This document shows, in pieces, positions 17,909-29,357 of a stretch of 64,000 bases of DNA; within the stretch, counting starts at the first letter, position 1, and the number at the start of each line of letters is the position of its first letter. The notes under the pieces are model-generated. The model had not been told where the DNA came from, did no database searches, and saw only the letters and a program-made list of their open reading frames with translations. A program made the position numbers and the translations under genes. Origin of the DNA: Streptomyces nodosus (GTDB taxonomy: Bacteria; Actinomycetota; Actinomycetes; Streptomycetales; Streptomycetaceae); the NCBI RefSeq assembly GCF_008704995.1, contig NZ_CP023747.1, positions 3,684,501-3,748,500 on the forward strand, in the 5' to 3' direction.

Positions 17909-20149
17909 CTACTCGTTCGAGAACTCCTCCACCACGGTGGCCCCCAGCTCGCGGACGATCAGCTCATGCCCGGAGAGGGCCGACTCGTCGAGATCGGGGT
18001 CGTCGTCCTCGGGCATGTCGTCCTCGGGGGCGACCATGTGCCGTTCCGGGGCGGGCGCGGGGGCGGCCGGGGCAGTCACCGCAGGTGCCGAAGGGGGCGC
18101 GGAAGCCGCCGGGGCGGCCGGACGTGCCGCCGGGGCCGGTGGCTGCTGGGGGGCGGGGCGCGCCGGGGCCGGGGCGCCGCCGTACCCGCCGCCGAACCCG
18201 GAGTTCGCCGCGACCGGCGGTGCCGAGCCGCCCGACGGGTCGACGATGGCCTCGACCTTCCACTGCACGTTGAACTGCTCGGCCAGCGCCTGCCGCAGGA
18301 CGTCCTCGCTGCCGCTGCTCAGGAAGTTGTCCCGCGCGCCCGCGTTGACGAAGCCGAGCTGCAGGGTGGCGCCGTCGAAGCCGGCCACCTGGGCGTTCTG
18401 GCTCAGCAGGATCCAGGTGAAGCGGCGGCGGTTCTTCACCGCCTCCAGGATGTTCGGCCAGAGCATGCGGGGGTCGACCCCGCCGGGAGCGGCGGCGGGA
18501 GCCGCGGCCGGAGCGGGGGCGGCGGGTGCCGGAGCGCCGGCCGCCGGGCGCGCGGGCGCGGGCGACGCGGGAGGCTGCCCTCCGCCCGCGGACGCCGCCG
18601 TGGGCCATCCGCCCGGCCGCCGGCCGCTTCCCGCGCCGGCCGAGGTGGGCCAGGCACCGGGACCGGCGGGCGCCGGAGCGGCGGGAGCCTGCGGCTGAGC
18701 GGGAGCGGCCGGGGCCTGCGGGGGAGCCGCCGCCTGGCTCGCGGGTGCCTGGCTCGCGGGGGCGGCGGGAGCCGGAGGCATCGGGGGCGGCGCCTGGGCG
18801 GGCGTGCCCCCGGCCTCGTACCCACCCGGAGCCGGTGCCCCGCCGCCGCGCGCCGCGGCACGGGCCGCCGCGGGACCGCCGCCGGGCGGCAGGGGGGCGG
18901 CCTGGGGCGTCGGCCCCCCGGTCATCCCGCCGTGCACCTCAGGTCCCGGCACATAGCCCATCGCGGGCGCCGCGCCGCCACCGGAGAAGTTGACGCCCCG
19001 CTCCAGTCGGTCCAGCCGCGCCATGACCGACCGCTCGTCGCCATAGGCGGCGGGCAGCATCACCCGGGCACAGATCAGCTCCAGTTGCAGCCGTGGGGAG
19101 GTGGCGCCGCGCATCTCGGTGAGCCCCTCGTTGACCAGGTCGGCGGCGCGGCTGAGCTCGGCCGGGCCGAAGACCTCCGCCTGGGCCTGCATCCGTTCCA
19201 GGACGTCGGCCGGGGCGTCGAAGAGACCCTTCGCCGCGGCGTCGGGCACGGCGGCCAGGATCACCAGGTCCCGCAGCCGCTCCAGCAGATCGGCGACGAA
19301 CCGACGGGGATCGTTGCCCCCCTCGATGACCCGGTCCACGATCTCGTAGGCCGCGGCCCCGTCCCCGGACGCGAACGCCTCCACGACGGAGTCGAGCAGC
19401 GACCCGTCCGTGTAGCCGAGCAGCGAGGTGGCCATGGCGTACGTCACACCGTCGGCGCCGGCGCCCGCCAGCAGCTGGTCCATCACGGACATGGAGTCAC
19501 GCACCGACCCGGCCCCCGCGCGCACCACGAGCGGCAGGACCCCGTCCTCGACGGGGATGCTCTCCTTGCCGCAGACCTCGGCGAGATAGTCCCGGAGGGT
19601 CCCCGGCGGCACCAGCCGGAAGGGATAGTGGTGGGTGCGCGACCGGATGGTGCCGATGACCTTCTCGGGCTCGGTGGTCGCGAAGATGAACTTGAGGTGC
19701 TCGGGCGGCTCCTCGACGACCTTGAGCAGCGCGTTGAAACCGGCCGACGTGACCATGTGGGCCTCGTCGATGATGTAGATCTTGTAACGACTGCTCGCCG
19801 GGCCGAAGAAGGCCTTCTCCCGCAGATCACGGGCGTCGTCGACACCACCGTGCGACGCGGCGTCGATCTCGATGACATCGATGGAGCCCGGGCCGTTCCT
19901 GGCCAGGTCCTGGCAGGACTGGCACTCGCCGCAGGGGGTCGGGGTCGGCCCCTGCTCGCAGTTCAGACAGCGGGCCAGGATGCGCGCACTGGTCGTCTTC
20001 CCACAGCCGCGGGGCCCGCTGAACAGGTACGCGTGATTGACCCGGTTGTTCCGCAGCGCCTGCTGCAACGGGGAGGTGACATGCTCCTGCCCGATGACCT
20101 CGGCGAACGACTCCGGGCGATAGCGGCGGTACAGCGCGAGAGACGACAC
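17909..20149 (-). CDS. dnaX: DNA polymerase III subunit gamma/tau
   Basis: Clamp-loader ATPase that links replisome parts. 746 residues. Order: AAA+ domain with Walker A GPRGCGKTTSARILA near residue 45, a zinc module (CLNC, CGECQSC), Walker B IYIIDEAHMV, the sensor 1 region FIFATTEPEKVIGTIRSR and a lid with TLRDYLAEVCG. Domain III ends near residue 365. A long Pro/Ala/Gly-rich linker (about 390-560) follows, then a tau-like C-terminal domain (WPNILEAVKNRRRFTWILLSQNA) and an acidic end. No frameshift slippery sequence of the E. coli type was found, so a single tau-like product is likely. The GTG at 20149 gives VSSLALYRRYRPE. No Shine-Dalgarno, but TATAAC lies 9 nt upstream, so the mRNA is probably leaderless. 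Confidence 0.95.
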   Translation of the reverse strand: MSSLALYRRYRPESFAEVIGQEHVTSPLQQALRNNRVNHAYLFSGPRGCGKTTSARILARCLNCEQGPTPTPCGECQSCQDLARNGPGSIDVIEIDAASHGGVDDARDLREKAFFGPASSRYKIYIIDEAHMVTSAGFNALLKVVEEPPEHLKFIFATTEPEKVIGTIRSRTHHYPFRLVPPGTLRDYLAEVCGKESIPVEDGVLPLVVRAGAGSVRDSMSVMDQLLAGAGADGVTYAMATSLLGYTDGSLLDSVVEAFASGDGAAAYEIVDRVIEGGNDPRRFVADLLERLRDLVILAAVPDAAAKGLFDAPADVLERMQAQAEVFGPAELSRAADLVNEGLTEMRGATSPRLQLELICARVMLPAAYGDERSVMARLDRLERGVNFSGGGAAPAMGYVPGPEVHGGMTGGPTPQAAPLPPGGGPAAARAAARGGGAPAPGGYEAGGTPAQAPPPMPPAPAAPASQAPASQAAAPPQAPAAPAQPQAPAAPAPAGPGAWPTSAGAGSGRRPGGWPTAASAGGGQPPASPAPARPAAGAPAPAAPAPAAAPAAAPGGVDPRMLWPNILEAVKNRRRFTWILLSQNAQVAGFDGATLQLGFVNAGARDNFLSSGSEDVLRQALAEQFNVQWKVEAIVDPSGGSAPPVAANSGFGGGYGGAPAPARPAPQQPPAPAARPAAPAASAPPSAPAVTAPAAPAPAPERHMVAPEDDMPEDDDPDLDESALSGHELIVRELGATVVEEFSNE

Positions 20150-20158
20150 GCATACGAG

Positions 20159-20164
20159 GTTATA
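20159..20164 (-). promoter_or_regulatory. -10 box of dnaX (leaderless type)
   Basis: TATAAC on the minus strand ends 9 nt before the GTG of dnaX. With normal spacing, transcription would start at or within 2-3 nt of the start codon. No convincing -35 hexamer is seen. Confidence 0.55.
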
Positions 20165-20273
20165 GGCGCCCGCCGACAAACCGGCCCGCCCCGGGCTCGT
20201 CCACCGGGACCTGCGCCGACGCCCCGCCCGGAACCCGTTCCCACGGCCCTCCCGGGGCCCGGGAACGACAAGA

Positions 20274-20357
20274 CCCCCCACGCACCCGCCAGAGCCGACC
20301 TACCCTTGCTGCCTTCCGGCCCTGGGGGAGTTCAGTCAGATAGCGCCGCGTGAGGGG
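20274..20357 (-). ncRNA. ffs: SRP RNA (4.5S, small bacterial type)
   Basis: On the minus strand the apical SRP motif is plain: CCCCCAGGGCCGGAAGGC followed by AGCAAGGG, i.e. the GGAA tetraloop and the asymmetric-loop bases bound by Ffh. The outer stem pairs CCCC-U-CACGC with GCGUGGGG. Ends are estimated from the stem and may be off by about 10 nt. It lies just upstream of dnaX on the same strand, a known arrangement in actinobacteria. This RNA forms the signal recognition particle with Ffh for membrane protein targeting. Confidence 0.9.
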
Positions 20358-20435
20358 CTGAGCCCCACCCTACCCGATCGCCCTGCCCCCGAACGAGTTC
20401 GCTAGCACTGCCTCGCGTCATGTAATGTTTCCGGC

Positions 20436-20520
20436 GGAGGATTCGCCTAGAGGCCTAGGGCGCACGCTTGGAAAGCGTGTTGGGGGCAACCCCTCACGAG
20501 TTCGAATCTCGTATCCTCCG
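20436..20520 (+). tRNA. tRNA-Ser(GGA)
   Basis: 85 nt, class II with a long variable arm. The acceptor ggaggat pairs with atcctcc, the anticodon loop ttggaaa gives GGA, and the T loop ttcgaat is canonical. CCA is not encoded. Upstream TTCGCT (20398-20403) and TGTAAT (20421-20426) make a promoter with a 17-bp spacer that ends 9 nt before the tRNA. Confidence 0.97.
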
Positions 20521-20818
20521 CCGGTTCAGAGGGCCGGGTCGCATGAGCGGCCCGGCCCTCTGGCATTGGGTCCGCCGTCGGGGTGGAGGCGAGGCGTCCG
20601 CGGCGCCGGGGGAGCCGGCCGAGGGGAGCCCCCAGGCCCGGTCCGCTAAGCGGAATCTCATCCTCACCCCTAGGGACCGATCCCGCGATGAGCGGGTAAA
20701 GTCCGAACACCTGAATTCAAGGAGAACATCCGCACGCATCGGCTTCACGCCGCGGCCATCCGAACGCGCCGTCCACAAGCCCGTGCTCGAGAATGTTGAG
20801 TTGCCTGGAGCCCGCGAA

Positions 20819-22912
20819 GTGTCAGCATCGCCCTTGCCCGCCCGGTTGCGCACCGCAGCGGCACGCCTCCTCCTGCCAATGGTGCTCGCCCTGTCGTTCG
20901 CCGTTCAGGCAGTAGGTGCCATCCTCCCCAACGTCCCCCTACTCGTGGCCGCCACCGTCATCGGGCTGGCTGCGGACATGGCCCTGCACTGGTGGCAGCG
21001 GAACATGGTCTCCGCCCTCGGGAAACTGCATGCGACCGTGTTCGTCCGCCAGGTCGTCCGGGACCTTCTGGTGGTCACCGGCCTGCTCCGCATGGCCGGC
21101 CTGGTCCAGATAGAGGAAGAGGACCACGAGACCCGTTATCTGGTCATCGCCTGCGGTCTGCTGCTCTTCTACGCCCTGCATGTCGCGTGCCAGGCGCTCG
21201 CGACCATGGTGCGCCGCTCGCGCACCCTGCCCGTGGTCACCCGGAACATCGATGCCTCGTCGCTGCGGCTGAGCCCCGCTCCCCCGGCGCTGCTGACGAG
21301 CCGCTGGGGTCAGCGGCTCCTCGGGTTCAGCGTGCCCTCGACGGCCGGTCTGCTGGTCACCGCGGAGACCGGCTCGGTCCGATGGGCCGTCGGGGGTATC
21401 ACCCTGTCCGTCCTGGCCGCGCTGGTGGCCATCGGCATGCTCCTGCTGCGGCTGCGGCCCGGGCGCAGGCCGGTCACGGCCGAGCAGGCCCTGGAGTGGT
21501 TCGAGTCCTGGCTCGCGGAGTACCGGCCGACGGTGGGCATGTACTTCTCCGGCGGCGCGAGCTCGGCCTACCAGGCCAACATGTGGCTGGAGCCGCTGGC
21601 CCGGCTGGAGGGCCGTCCGCTGATCGTGCTGCGTGAGCGGTTCATGGTGAGCCAGATCACGTCCACCGACATCCCGGTCGTGTGCCTGCCGAAGGTCGCC
21701 GACCTGATGCGGCTGGAGCACTCCACGCTGAAGATGATGATCCACCCGTCGAACTCGGGGAAGACCTCGCAGGTGCTGCGCATCCCCACGATCAAGCACG
21801 CGTTCGTCAACCACGGCGAGAGCGACAAGCTGTCCAGCTGCAACCCGTATGCGAAGGCGTACGACGAGGTGTGGGTCGCCGGTGCCGCGGCGCGCGAGCG
21901 CTACGCCCTGGCGGACGTCGGCATCGAGGACAAGGACGTCGTGGAGATCGGGCGCCCGCAGCTGGACACGATCGAGCCGTACGCCGGTGCGCCCACCGGC
22001 CCGTACACCACGGTGCTCTACGCCCCCACCTGGGAGGGCTGGGACGGCAACCCGGGCAACACCTCGGTCATCGAGGCCGGCGAGAACCTCGTCCGTGTCC
22101 TGCTGGCCGATCCGAAGGTCCGGCTCCTGTACAAGCCGCACCCGCTGACCGGCTCGGTCGACTCCCGGGCGGGGACCGCGAACGTCCGGATCCAGGAGAT
22201 GATCCGCGCCGCGAACGCCCGGCGTGCCACGGAGCACTCCGACGAGCGGCCCGCCCCGTCCGCGGCGGCGGAACTGGCCCGCCGGACCACCGAACTCGAC
22301 CGGCTGACCACCTCCTCGTTCCGGGCGAGCGCCGACGACGTGGAGCGGATGCTGCTCCAGACCGTCCCGGAGCCCGGCCGGGCCACGTCCGTGGCCGCGG
22401 CGACCACCGCCTGGGAGGCCGCGTACTGGGCCTCCTTCCCCGCGTGGGAGCACCAGATCGTCACCGACGCGCGGCCGACCGTCTACGCCTGCTTCAACGT
22501 GGCCGACCTGCTGGTCAGCGACGTCTCCAGCGTCATCTCCGACTATCTGGCGAGCGAGAAGCCCTACGCCGTCGCCAACACCAGCGGCCTGGCGGAGCAG
22601 GACTTCCGCGACGCCTTCCCGACGGTCCGGGCGGGTGCCGTCCTCGCCCCGGACGCCTCCGGTGTACCGGCCCTGCTGGAGTCCGTGCGCCACCCCGAGA
22701 AGGACACCTACGCCGAGGCCCGGCGCGAGCTCAAGCTGCATCTGCTGGGCCCCTCCGACCCGCCGTCCGCCGTCCGCTTCAACGAGGCGGCCCGTGCGCT
22801 GTGCGCGGCGGCCGACGAGCACCGGGCGGGCATGGCGGCACGGGCGCTCGCGGCGATCCCGCGCCAGCCGGACGCCAAGGCGACCCTGGACGACCAGCGC
22901 GTGAGGGGCTGA
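20819..22912 (+). CDS. CDP-glycerol glycerophosphotransferase-type protein (teichoic acid family)
   Basis: 697 residues. N-terminal membrane part with about six hydrophobic segments (residues ~10-60, 70-140, 160-215), then a C-terminal glycerophosphotransferase-like domain (PF04464-type). Family marks are KHAFVNHGESDKLSSCNPYAKAYDEVWV, IGRPQLDTI, VLYAPTWEGWDGN, LLYKPHPLTGS and, near the end, VADLLVSDVSSVISDYLASEKPYAV, where H and D/S positions bind the CDP substrate. It probably polymerises or modifies a teichoic-acid-like wall polymer at the membrane. The GTG at 20819 has TGGAG 8 nt upstream; the longer open frame begins inside tRNA-Ser. An AAGGAG at 20719 has no suitable start near it. Ends at a strong terminator. 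Confidence 0.78.
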   Translation: MSASPLPARLRTAAARLLLPMVLALSFAVQAVGAILPNVPLLVAATVIGLAADMALHWWQRNMVSALGKLHATVFVRQVVRDLLVVTGLLRMAGLVQIEEEDHETRYLVIACGLLLFYALHVACQALATMVRRSRTLPVVTRNIDASSLRLSPAPPALLTSRWGQRLLGFSVPSTAGLLVTAETGSVRWAVGGITLSVLAALVAIGMLLLRLRPGRRPVTAEQALEWFESWLAEYRPTVGMYFSGGASSAYQANMWLEPLARLEGRPLIVLRERFMVSQITSTDIPVVCLPKVADLMRLEHSTLKMMIHPSNSGKTSQVLRIPTIKHAFVNHGESDKLSSCNPYAKAYDEVWVAGAAARERYALADVGIEDKDVVEIGRPQLDTIEPYAGAPTGPYTTVLYAPTWEGWDGNPGNTSVIEAGENLVRVLLADPKVRLLYKPHPLTGSVDSRAGTANVRIQEMIRAANARRATEHSDERPAPSAAAELARRTTELDRLTTSSFRASADDVERMLLQTVPEPGRATSVAAATTAWEAAYWASFPAWEHQIVTDARPTVYACFNVADLLVSDVSSVISDYLASEKPYAVANTSGLAEQDFRDAFPTVRAGAVLAPDASGVPALLESVRHPEKDTYAEARRELKLHLLGPSDPPSAVRFNEAARALCAAADEHRAGMAARALAAIPRQPDAKATLDDQRVRG

Positions 22913-22966
22913 GCCCAGCCACCGCCCGAGCGCGGCGGGCGCGGGCGGTGAGCCCCGAGAGACCGA

Positions 22967-23006
22967 GACGAAGGCCCCGGACCATCACTGGTCCGGGGCC
23001 TTCGTC
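22967..23006. terminator. Bidirectional terminator, glycerophosphotransferase gene / uvrA-like gene
   Basis: Perfect 18-bp stem (22967-22984 with 22989-23006, gacgaaggccccggacca) and a tetraloop tcac, between two convergent genes. Confidence 0.92.
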
Positions 23007-23061
23007 ATGGCAGCCGTCGCGTACGCCCCCCGGGCGCGGCGCTCGGCGGGCCGGGGCCCGC

Positions 23062-25464
<2,403 letters not shown>

Positions 25465-25593
25465 CCTGTCTCCATCGGTAGGGGCTGTCGGGCGGGGCTG
25501 CTCTCCCGGTCTCCGTCGGCGCGTCGCCCGACTCGATCTGACCGGCTTCGAGCGTAACGTCCGGTTCTCCGTCGTCGGCCCGCCGTCCGACGG

Positions 25594-25632
25594 CCGGGCC
25601 GTGGAGCCCCGCAGGGGAGCTCCACGGCCCGG
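25594..25632 (-). terminator. Terminator after VOC gene
   Basis: Perfect 14-bp arms ccgggccgtggagc (25594-25607) and 25619-25632, closed by an inner ccc/ggg helix. It follows the VOC gene stop on the minus strand. Confidence 0.85.
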
Positions 25633-25665
25633 TCGCAGGACGGCACGGCCCGGCCGTCGAAGGGT

Positions 25666-26076
25666 TCAGCGAACCTCGTTGACGCGGATCAGGTTGCCCG
25701 CGGGGTCGCGGAAGGCGCAGTCACGCACCCCGTACGGCTGATCGGTCGGCTCCTGGGCGACGACGGCGCCGGCGGCCCGCAGCCGCTCGAAGGTGCCGTC
25801 CAGGTCGTCGGTGGCCAGGATGACACGGGCGTAGGCGCCCTTGGCCACCATGTCCGCGATACAGCGGCGCTCGTCGTCGGTGAGATCGGGGGCGAGGGCC
25901 GGCGGCTCCAGGACGATGGACGTGCCGGGCTGGTCGACGGGGCCGACCGTGATCCAGCGCATCCCGCCGTGGGCGACGTCGTTGCGGACCTCGAAGCCGA
26001 GGACGTCACGGTAGAAGGCCAGGGAGGCGTCCGGGTCGGTGTGAGGCAGAAACGTGGTGTGAATGCTGAGGCTCAT
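25666..26076 (-). CDS. VOC (glyoxalase/bleomycin resistance) family protein
   Basis: 136-residue protein with paired beta-alpha-beta-beta-beta modules. It begins MSLSIHTTFLPHTDPDASLAFYRDVLGFEVRND (first part of the fold: FYRDVLGFE), with ILATDDLDGTFERLRAAGA and CAFRDPAGNLIRVNEV in the second half; the last segment carries the usual metal-site Glu/Asp. Members detoxify or bind small molecules; the substrate is unknown. The ATG at 26076 follows TAGCCT by 7 nt without a ribosome site, so the mRNA may be leaderless. The longer upstream reading frame is not protein-like. Confidence 0.85.
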   Translation of the reverse strand: MSLSIHTTFLPHTDPDASLAFYRDVLGFEVRNDVAHGGMRWITVGPVDQPGTSIVLEPPALAPDLTDDERRCIADMVAKGAYARVILATDDLDGTFERLRAAGAVVAQEPTDQPYGVRDCAFRDPAGNLIRVNEVR

Positions 26077-26249
26077 GACGGCCAGGCTAGGAGCGCCCCA
26101 CAGGCCGGCGCTTCTTCGATCCTGACCGGATCCGGTGTCCTCCGCCACATCGCACCCGTACGGCCTCGTCGTCGCACCGGGTGACCACGCGACCACGGAC
26201 GGCGGGCTCGCAGGTGGAAGATCGCGGAGTGGCCTGGGACTCTGGTCCC

Positions 26250-27491
26250 ATGCGGTCGCTCTTCCGCTCATCTCCTCGGGCAGGCGCGGACGGCCGGGTC
26301 CGGACACTGCTCGGGGTCGAGCAATGCCTGCCGTTCGTGGTGGTGCTGGTCGGGCTGGGCATCGAGATGTCACCCGTGCGCTTCATGTACACCGGCCCCC
26401 TCCTCGCCGCGATGCCGCCGCTGGCCGCGCTGACCACGGGCCCCCTCGGCACGCTTCTCGCGGCGACCGGGGCCCTGGGCGTGAACGTCGCGGGTGCCAC
26501 CGTGCACGACCGATGGGGCGAACTGCATGTCTACTCCGACCTTGCCGGTCTGCTGCTGGTGTCGGTCGCGTGCGTCGCGATCAGCAACGTCGCTCAGACC
26601 CGCAGAGACCGCGAGCTCAACCAGATCCGCCGGGTCTCCCGGACGGCCCAGGAGGTCCTGCTGCGGCCCGTGTGCGACCGTCTGGGCCCGGTGCGCGCCG
26701 CGAGTCTCTACCACGCGGCCGAGGCGGGGGCCCAGATCGGCGGTGATCTGTACGAGGCCGTACAGACGCGGTTCGGGGTGCGGATGATCGTGGGTGATGT
26801 CCGCGGCAAGGGGCTGCCCGCGGTGCGGGTGGCCGCGGCCGTGCTGGGCGCGTTCCGGGAGACCGCGCACTACGAGCACGATCTGGCGGAGATCATCGAC
26901 CACTGTGCGGCCGCCCTGCGCCGGGAGTGTGCGGCCGCCGGTCACGAGGAGGACCAGGCGGAGTGTTTTGTGACCGTGCTGGTGGCCCAGATCCCGGGCG
27001 GATGCGTGGTCCAGCTGGCCAACCGCGGCCATCCGCCCCCGCTGGTGCTGCGCGCCGGCAAGGCCCATGCCCTGAGCCCCGCGACCCCGCTGCCGCCCCT
27101 CGGCCTCGAGGACTTCATGACCGGGCCGCCCGCCGTGACGGAGAGCCATGAGTTTCTGCCCGGTGACCGTCTGCTCCTCTACACCGACGGCGTGGTGGAG
27201 GCCCGCAACCGCGCCGACGAGTTCTTCCCGCTGACCGAGGCCGTGGAGAGAGTGCACGCCCGCACCCCGCGGAAGTTCCTGCAACAGCTGCACCAGCGGC
27301 TGATCCGGTACACCGGGGACCGTCTCACGGACGACGTGGCCATGATTCTGGTGGACCGGCTCCCCGCGGACACCGGCCGGCCGCCGGGCCGCGCGGACAC
27401 CCGCAGGGCGCAGAGGCCGAGCGGTGGGCGTGGACGGTCCCCGGGCAGGGGTCGGATCAGCCCTTGCTGGCCCCCAGGGTCAGACCGCTGA
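26250..27491 (+). CDS. Membrane SpoIIE/RsbU-type PP2C phosphatase
   Basis: 413 residues. The N-terminal ~130 residues hold three to four membrane segments (VEQCLPFVVVLVGLGI, PLLAAMPPLAALTTGPLGTLLA, LAGLLLVSVACVAIS). A PP2C_SIG domain follows from about residue 150, with the metal aspartates intact: AQIGGDLYEA, IVGDVRGKGLPA, LLLYTDGVVEARN, RLTDDVAMILV. Such phosphatases usually dephosphorylate an anti-anti-sigma factor (STAS) to activate SigB/F-type sigma factors. This window has two such sigma factors 15 kb away (sigF, sigN), but no STAS or anti-sigma gene nearby. The start is uncertain: ATG 26250 is chosen, GTG 26229 is possible. The 3' end overlaps the convergent permease gene by 35 bp. Confidence 0.85.
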   Translation: MRSLFRSSPRAGADGRVRTLLGVEQCLPFVVVLVGLGIEMSPVRFMYTGPLLAAMPPLAALTTGPLGTLLAATGALGVNVAGATVHDRWGELHVYSDLAGLLLVSVACVAISNVAQTRRDRELNQIRRVSRTAQEVLLRPVCDRLGPVRAASLYHAAEAGAQIGGDLYEAVQTRFGVRMIVGDVRGKGLPAVRVAAAVLGAFRETAHYEHDLAEIIDHCAAALRRECAAAGHEEDQAECFVTVLVAQIPGGCVVQLANRGHPPPLVLRAGKAHALSPATPLPPLGLEDFMTGPPAVTESHEFLPGDRLLLYTDGVVEARNRADEFFPLTEAVERVHARTPRKFLQQLHQRLIRYTGDRLTDDVAMILVDRLPADTGRPPGRADTRRAQRPSGGRGRSPGRGRISPCWPPGSDR

Positions 27492-28380
27492 CGAACTGAC
27501 GCTGCAGCGCGAAGTACACGATCAGCGTCGGGATCGCGGTGAGCAGGGCGCCCGCGGCGACCAGGTTGGGGTCGGTGAAGTACTGCCCCGACAGGTTCTT
27601 CAGGGCCGAGGTGATCGGCATGTTCTCGCCGGTGGAGATCAGGACGATCGCCCAGAAGAAGTCGTTGTAGATCCAGATGGACAGCAGGGTGGCCAGCGCC
27701 GCCATCGCGGGGCGGCACAGCGGCAGCACGATCTGCCAGTACATCCGCCACACCGAGGCGCCGTCGACCAGCGCGGCCTCGGTCAGCTCGTGCGGCAGCA
27801 TGCGCATGTAGTTGCTCAGCACGAAGACACAGAAGCCGGACTGGAACGCCACATGGATCAGGACCAGCCCGAGCGCGGAGTCGTACAGCTTGCCGCTGGC
27901 CGTGATGCCCGGCAGGTCCACCAGCAGATACAGCCGGTACAGCGGGGTGATGATGACCTGCTGCGGCAGCAGATTGCCCGCGGTGAAGACCAGCAGCAGG
28001 GCCAGATTGAGGCGGAAGTCGAAGCGGCTGGCGTAGAAGGCGACACAGGACGACAGGAACAGCGTCAGCAGCACCGCGGGTACGGCGATCAGCAGGGTGT
28101 TGCCGAAGTAGTGCGGCATCTCGGACTGGGTGAAGGCGTCGCTGAAGTTGCCGAGGCTCAGCCTGTCCGGCCAGGAGACATAGCCCTTGGTGCTGGTCTC
28201 CCCGTACGGCCGCAGGGCCGCGTAGACCGCCCACAGCAGCGGTGCGAGCCAGGCCAGCGCCGTGCCCGCGAGGAACAGATGCAGCAGCACCCGGGCGGGA
28301 CGGACGGGCGGACGCCTTCGCCGCGGGGCGGACGCGGCGGTGGAGGCGATGGGGGCGGTCGCGGCGGTGGGGGCGCTCAC
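27457..28380 (-). CDS. Carbohydrate ABC transporter permease (MalG type)
   Basis: Inner-membrane subunit of a sugar importer, 307 residues, about six transmembrane helices. The EAA loop that docks the ATPase is EAALVDGASVWRMYWQIVLPLCRP, near residue 200. The C-terminus LTLGASKG is typical of MalG-like permeases. The GTG start at 28380 overlaps the stop of the upstream permease (GTGA), so translation is coupled. The upstream extension of the frame is out-of-frame sequence of the other permease. No ATPase gene is present; in Streptomyces a shared MsiK ATPase serves such importers. Confidence 0.92.
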   Translation of the reverse strand: MSAPTAATAPIASTAASAPRRRRPPVRPARVLLHLFLAGTALAWLAPLLWAVYAALRPYGETSTKGYVSWPDRLSLGNFSDAFTQSEMPHYFGNTLLIAVPAVLLTLFLSSCVAFYASRFDFRLNLALLLVFTAGNLLPQQVIITPLYRLYLLVDLPGITASGKLYDSALGLVLIHVAFQSGFCVFVLSNYMRMLPHELTEAALVDGASVWRMYWQIVLPLCRPAMAALATLLSIWIYNDFFWAIVLISTGENMPITSALKNLSGQYFTDPNLVAAGALLTAIPTLIVYFALQRQFVSGLTLGASKG

Positions 28381-29357
28381 GATCGGCGCTCCTTCCGGAA
28401 GGTGCTGACCAGATAGGGGATGATCACGCCGAGCGAGATCAGCAGCAGGACCACCGCGATCGCCGAGCCGTATCCGATGCGGCTGGACTCCCCGATGATG
28501 TTGTCGGTCACCAGGATCGACAGCAGTTCGGTGCCATGGGCTCCGCCGTTGAAGACGAAGACCAGGTCGAAGGCGCGCAGCGACTCGATGATCGTCACCA
28601 CCAGGACGATGGTGTTGGTGGGCCGCAGCGTCGGGAAGATGACGTGCCGGAACGTCTGCCACTCGTTGGCGCCGTCCAGGGCCGAGGCCTCGCGCAGCGA
28701 CGGGTCGACGCCCTTGAGACCGGCCAGATAGAGGATCATCATGTAGCCGGTGTGGCGCCAGGAGGCGGCGATCAGCACGGCCCAGAGGTTGAGGTCCGGG
28801 TCGCCGATCCAGTCGATGTAGTGGCCGGGCTCATTGGCCCCGATCAGGCTGTTGATCAGCCCCGTGTCGGGGTTGTAGACGAGCTGCCAGACGAACCCGA
28901 TGACCGCGAAGGACACCACGACGGGCAGGAAGAAGGCCGTCTGGTAGACCCTGCTGAACCGGATCCTCTTGTCCAGCTGCACGGCCAGGAAGAGGCCGAG
29001 CGGGGTGGGGATCAGGATCAGCACGACGAACCAGACGACGTTGTGCTGGACGGCGGGCCAGAACTGCGGGTTGTCGGTGAAGAGCTGCCTGAAGTTGTCC
29101 AGCCCGACCCAGGTGATCGACCCGAAGCCGATGCCGTCCCAGGTGGTGAAGGCCAGCGCGATGGAGGCGAGCGCCGCGACCCACACCAGGGCGAGGTGCA
29201 CAAGGGTGGGAACGCCCGCCATCAGGCCCAGGATCAGCCGGTCGCGGCGGGTGAGCAGGCGGCGGTGTCCCTGCGGGGCGCGCTCCTTCGCGGACGCGCC
29301 GGCCGGAGGCGGCTCGGCGGCCGCCTCCGGGGTACGGGTGCCGGTCTCGGTGCTCAT
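28377..29357 (-). CDS. Carbohydrate ABC transporter permease (MalF type)
   Basis: 326 residues: an N-terminal cytoplasmic segment rich in Ala/Pro/Glu, then six membrane helices beginning near residue 42 (LILGLMAGVPTLVHLALVWVAA). The EAA loop reads EASALDGANEWQTFRHVIFPTLRPT. WVGLDNFRQLF and FLPVVVSFAVIGFVWQLVYNPDTGLIN are typical of sugar-importer permeases. The start ATG at 29357 overlaps the stop of the binding-protein gene (ATGA). Middle gene of a three-gene operon: binding protein, MalF type, MalG type. Confidence 0.93.
   Translation of the reverse strand: MSTETGTRTPEAAAEPPPAGASAKERAPQGHRRLLTRRDRLILGLMAGVPTLVHLALVWVAALASIALAFTTWDGIGFGSITWVGLDNFRQLFTDNPQFWPAVQHNVVWFVVLILIPTPLGLFLAVQLDKRIRFSRVYQTAFFLPVVVSFAVIGFVWQLVYNPDTGLINSLIGANEPGHYIDWIGDPDLNLWAVLIAASWRHTGYMMILYLAGLKGVDPSLREASALDGANEWQTFRHVIFPTLRPTNTIVLVVTIIESLRAFDLVFVFNGGAHGTELLSILVTDNIIGESSRIGYGSAIAVVLLLISLGVIIPYLVSTFRKERRS

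Noticed and set aside
17909..20149. Programmed frameshift in dnaX to make a gamma product
   Set aside because: No slippery run of the E. coli type was found; only a Pro/Ala linker lies at the expected place.
20468..20818. Long N-terminal extension of the glycerophosphotransferase frame, starting inside tRNA-Ser
   Set aside because: The extension covers tRNA sequence and low-complexity residues; a GTG with a ribosome site at 20819 fits better.
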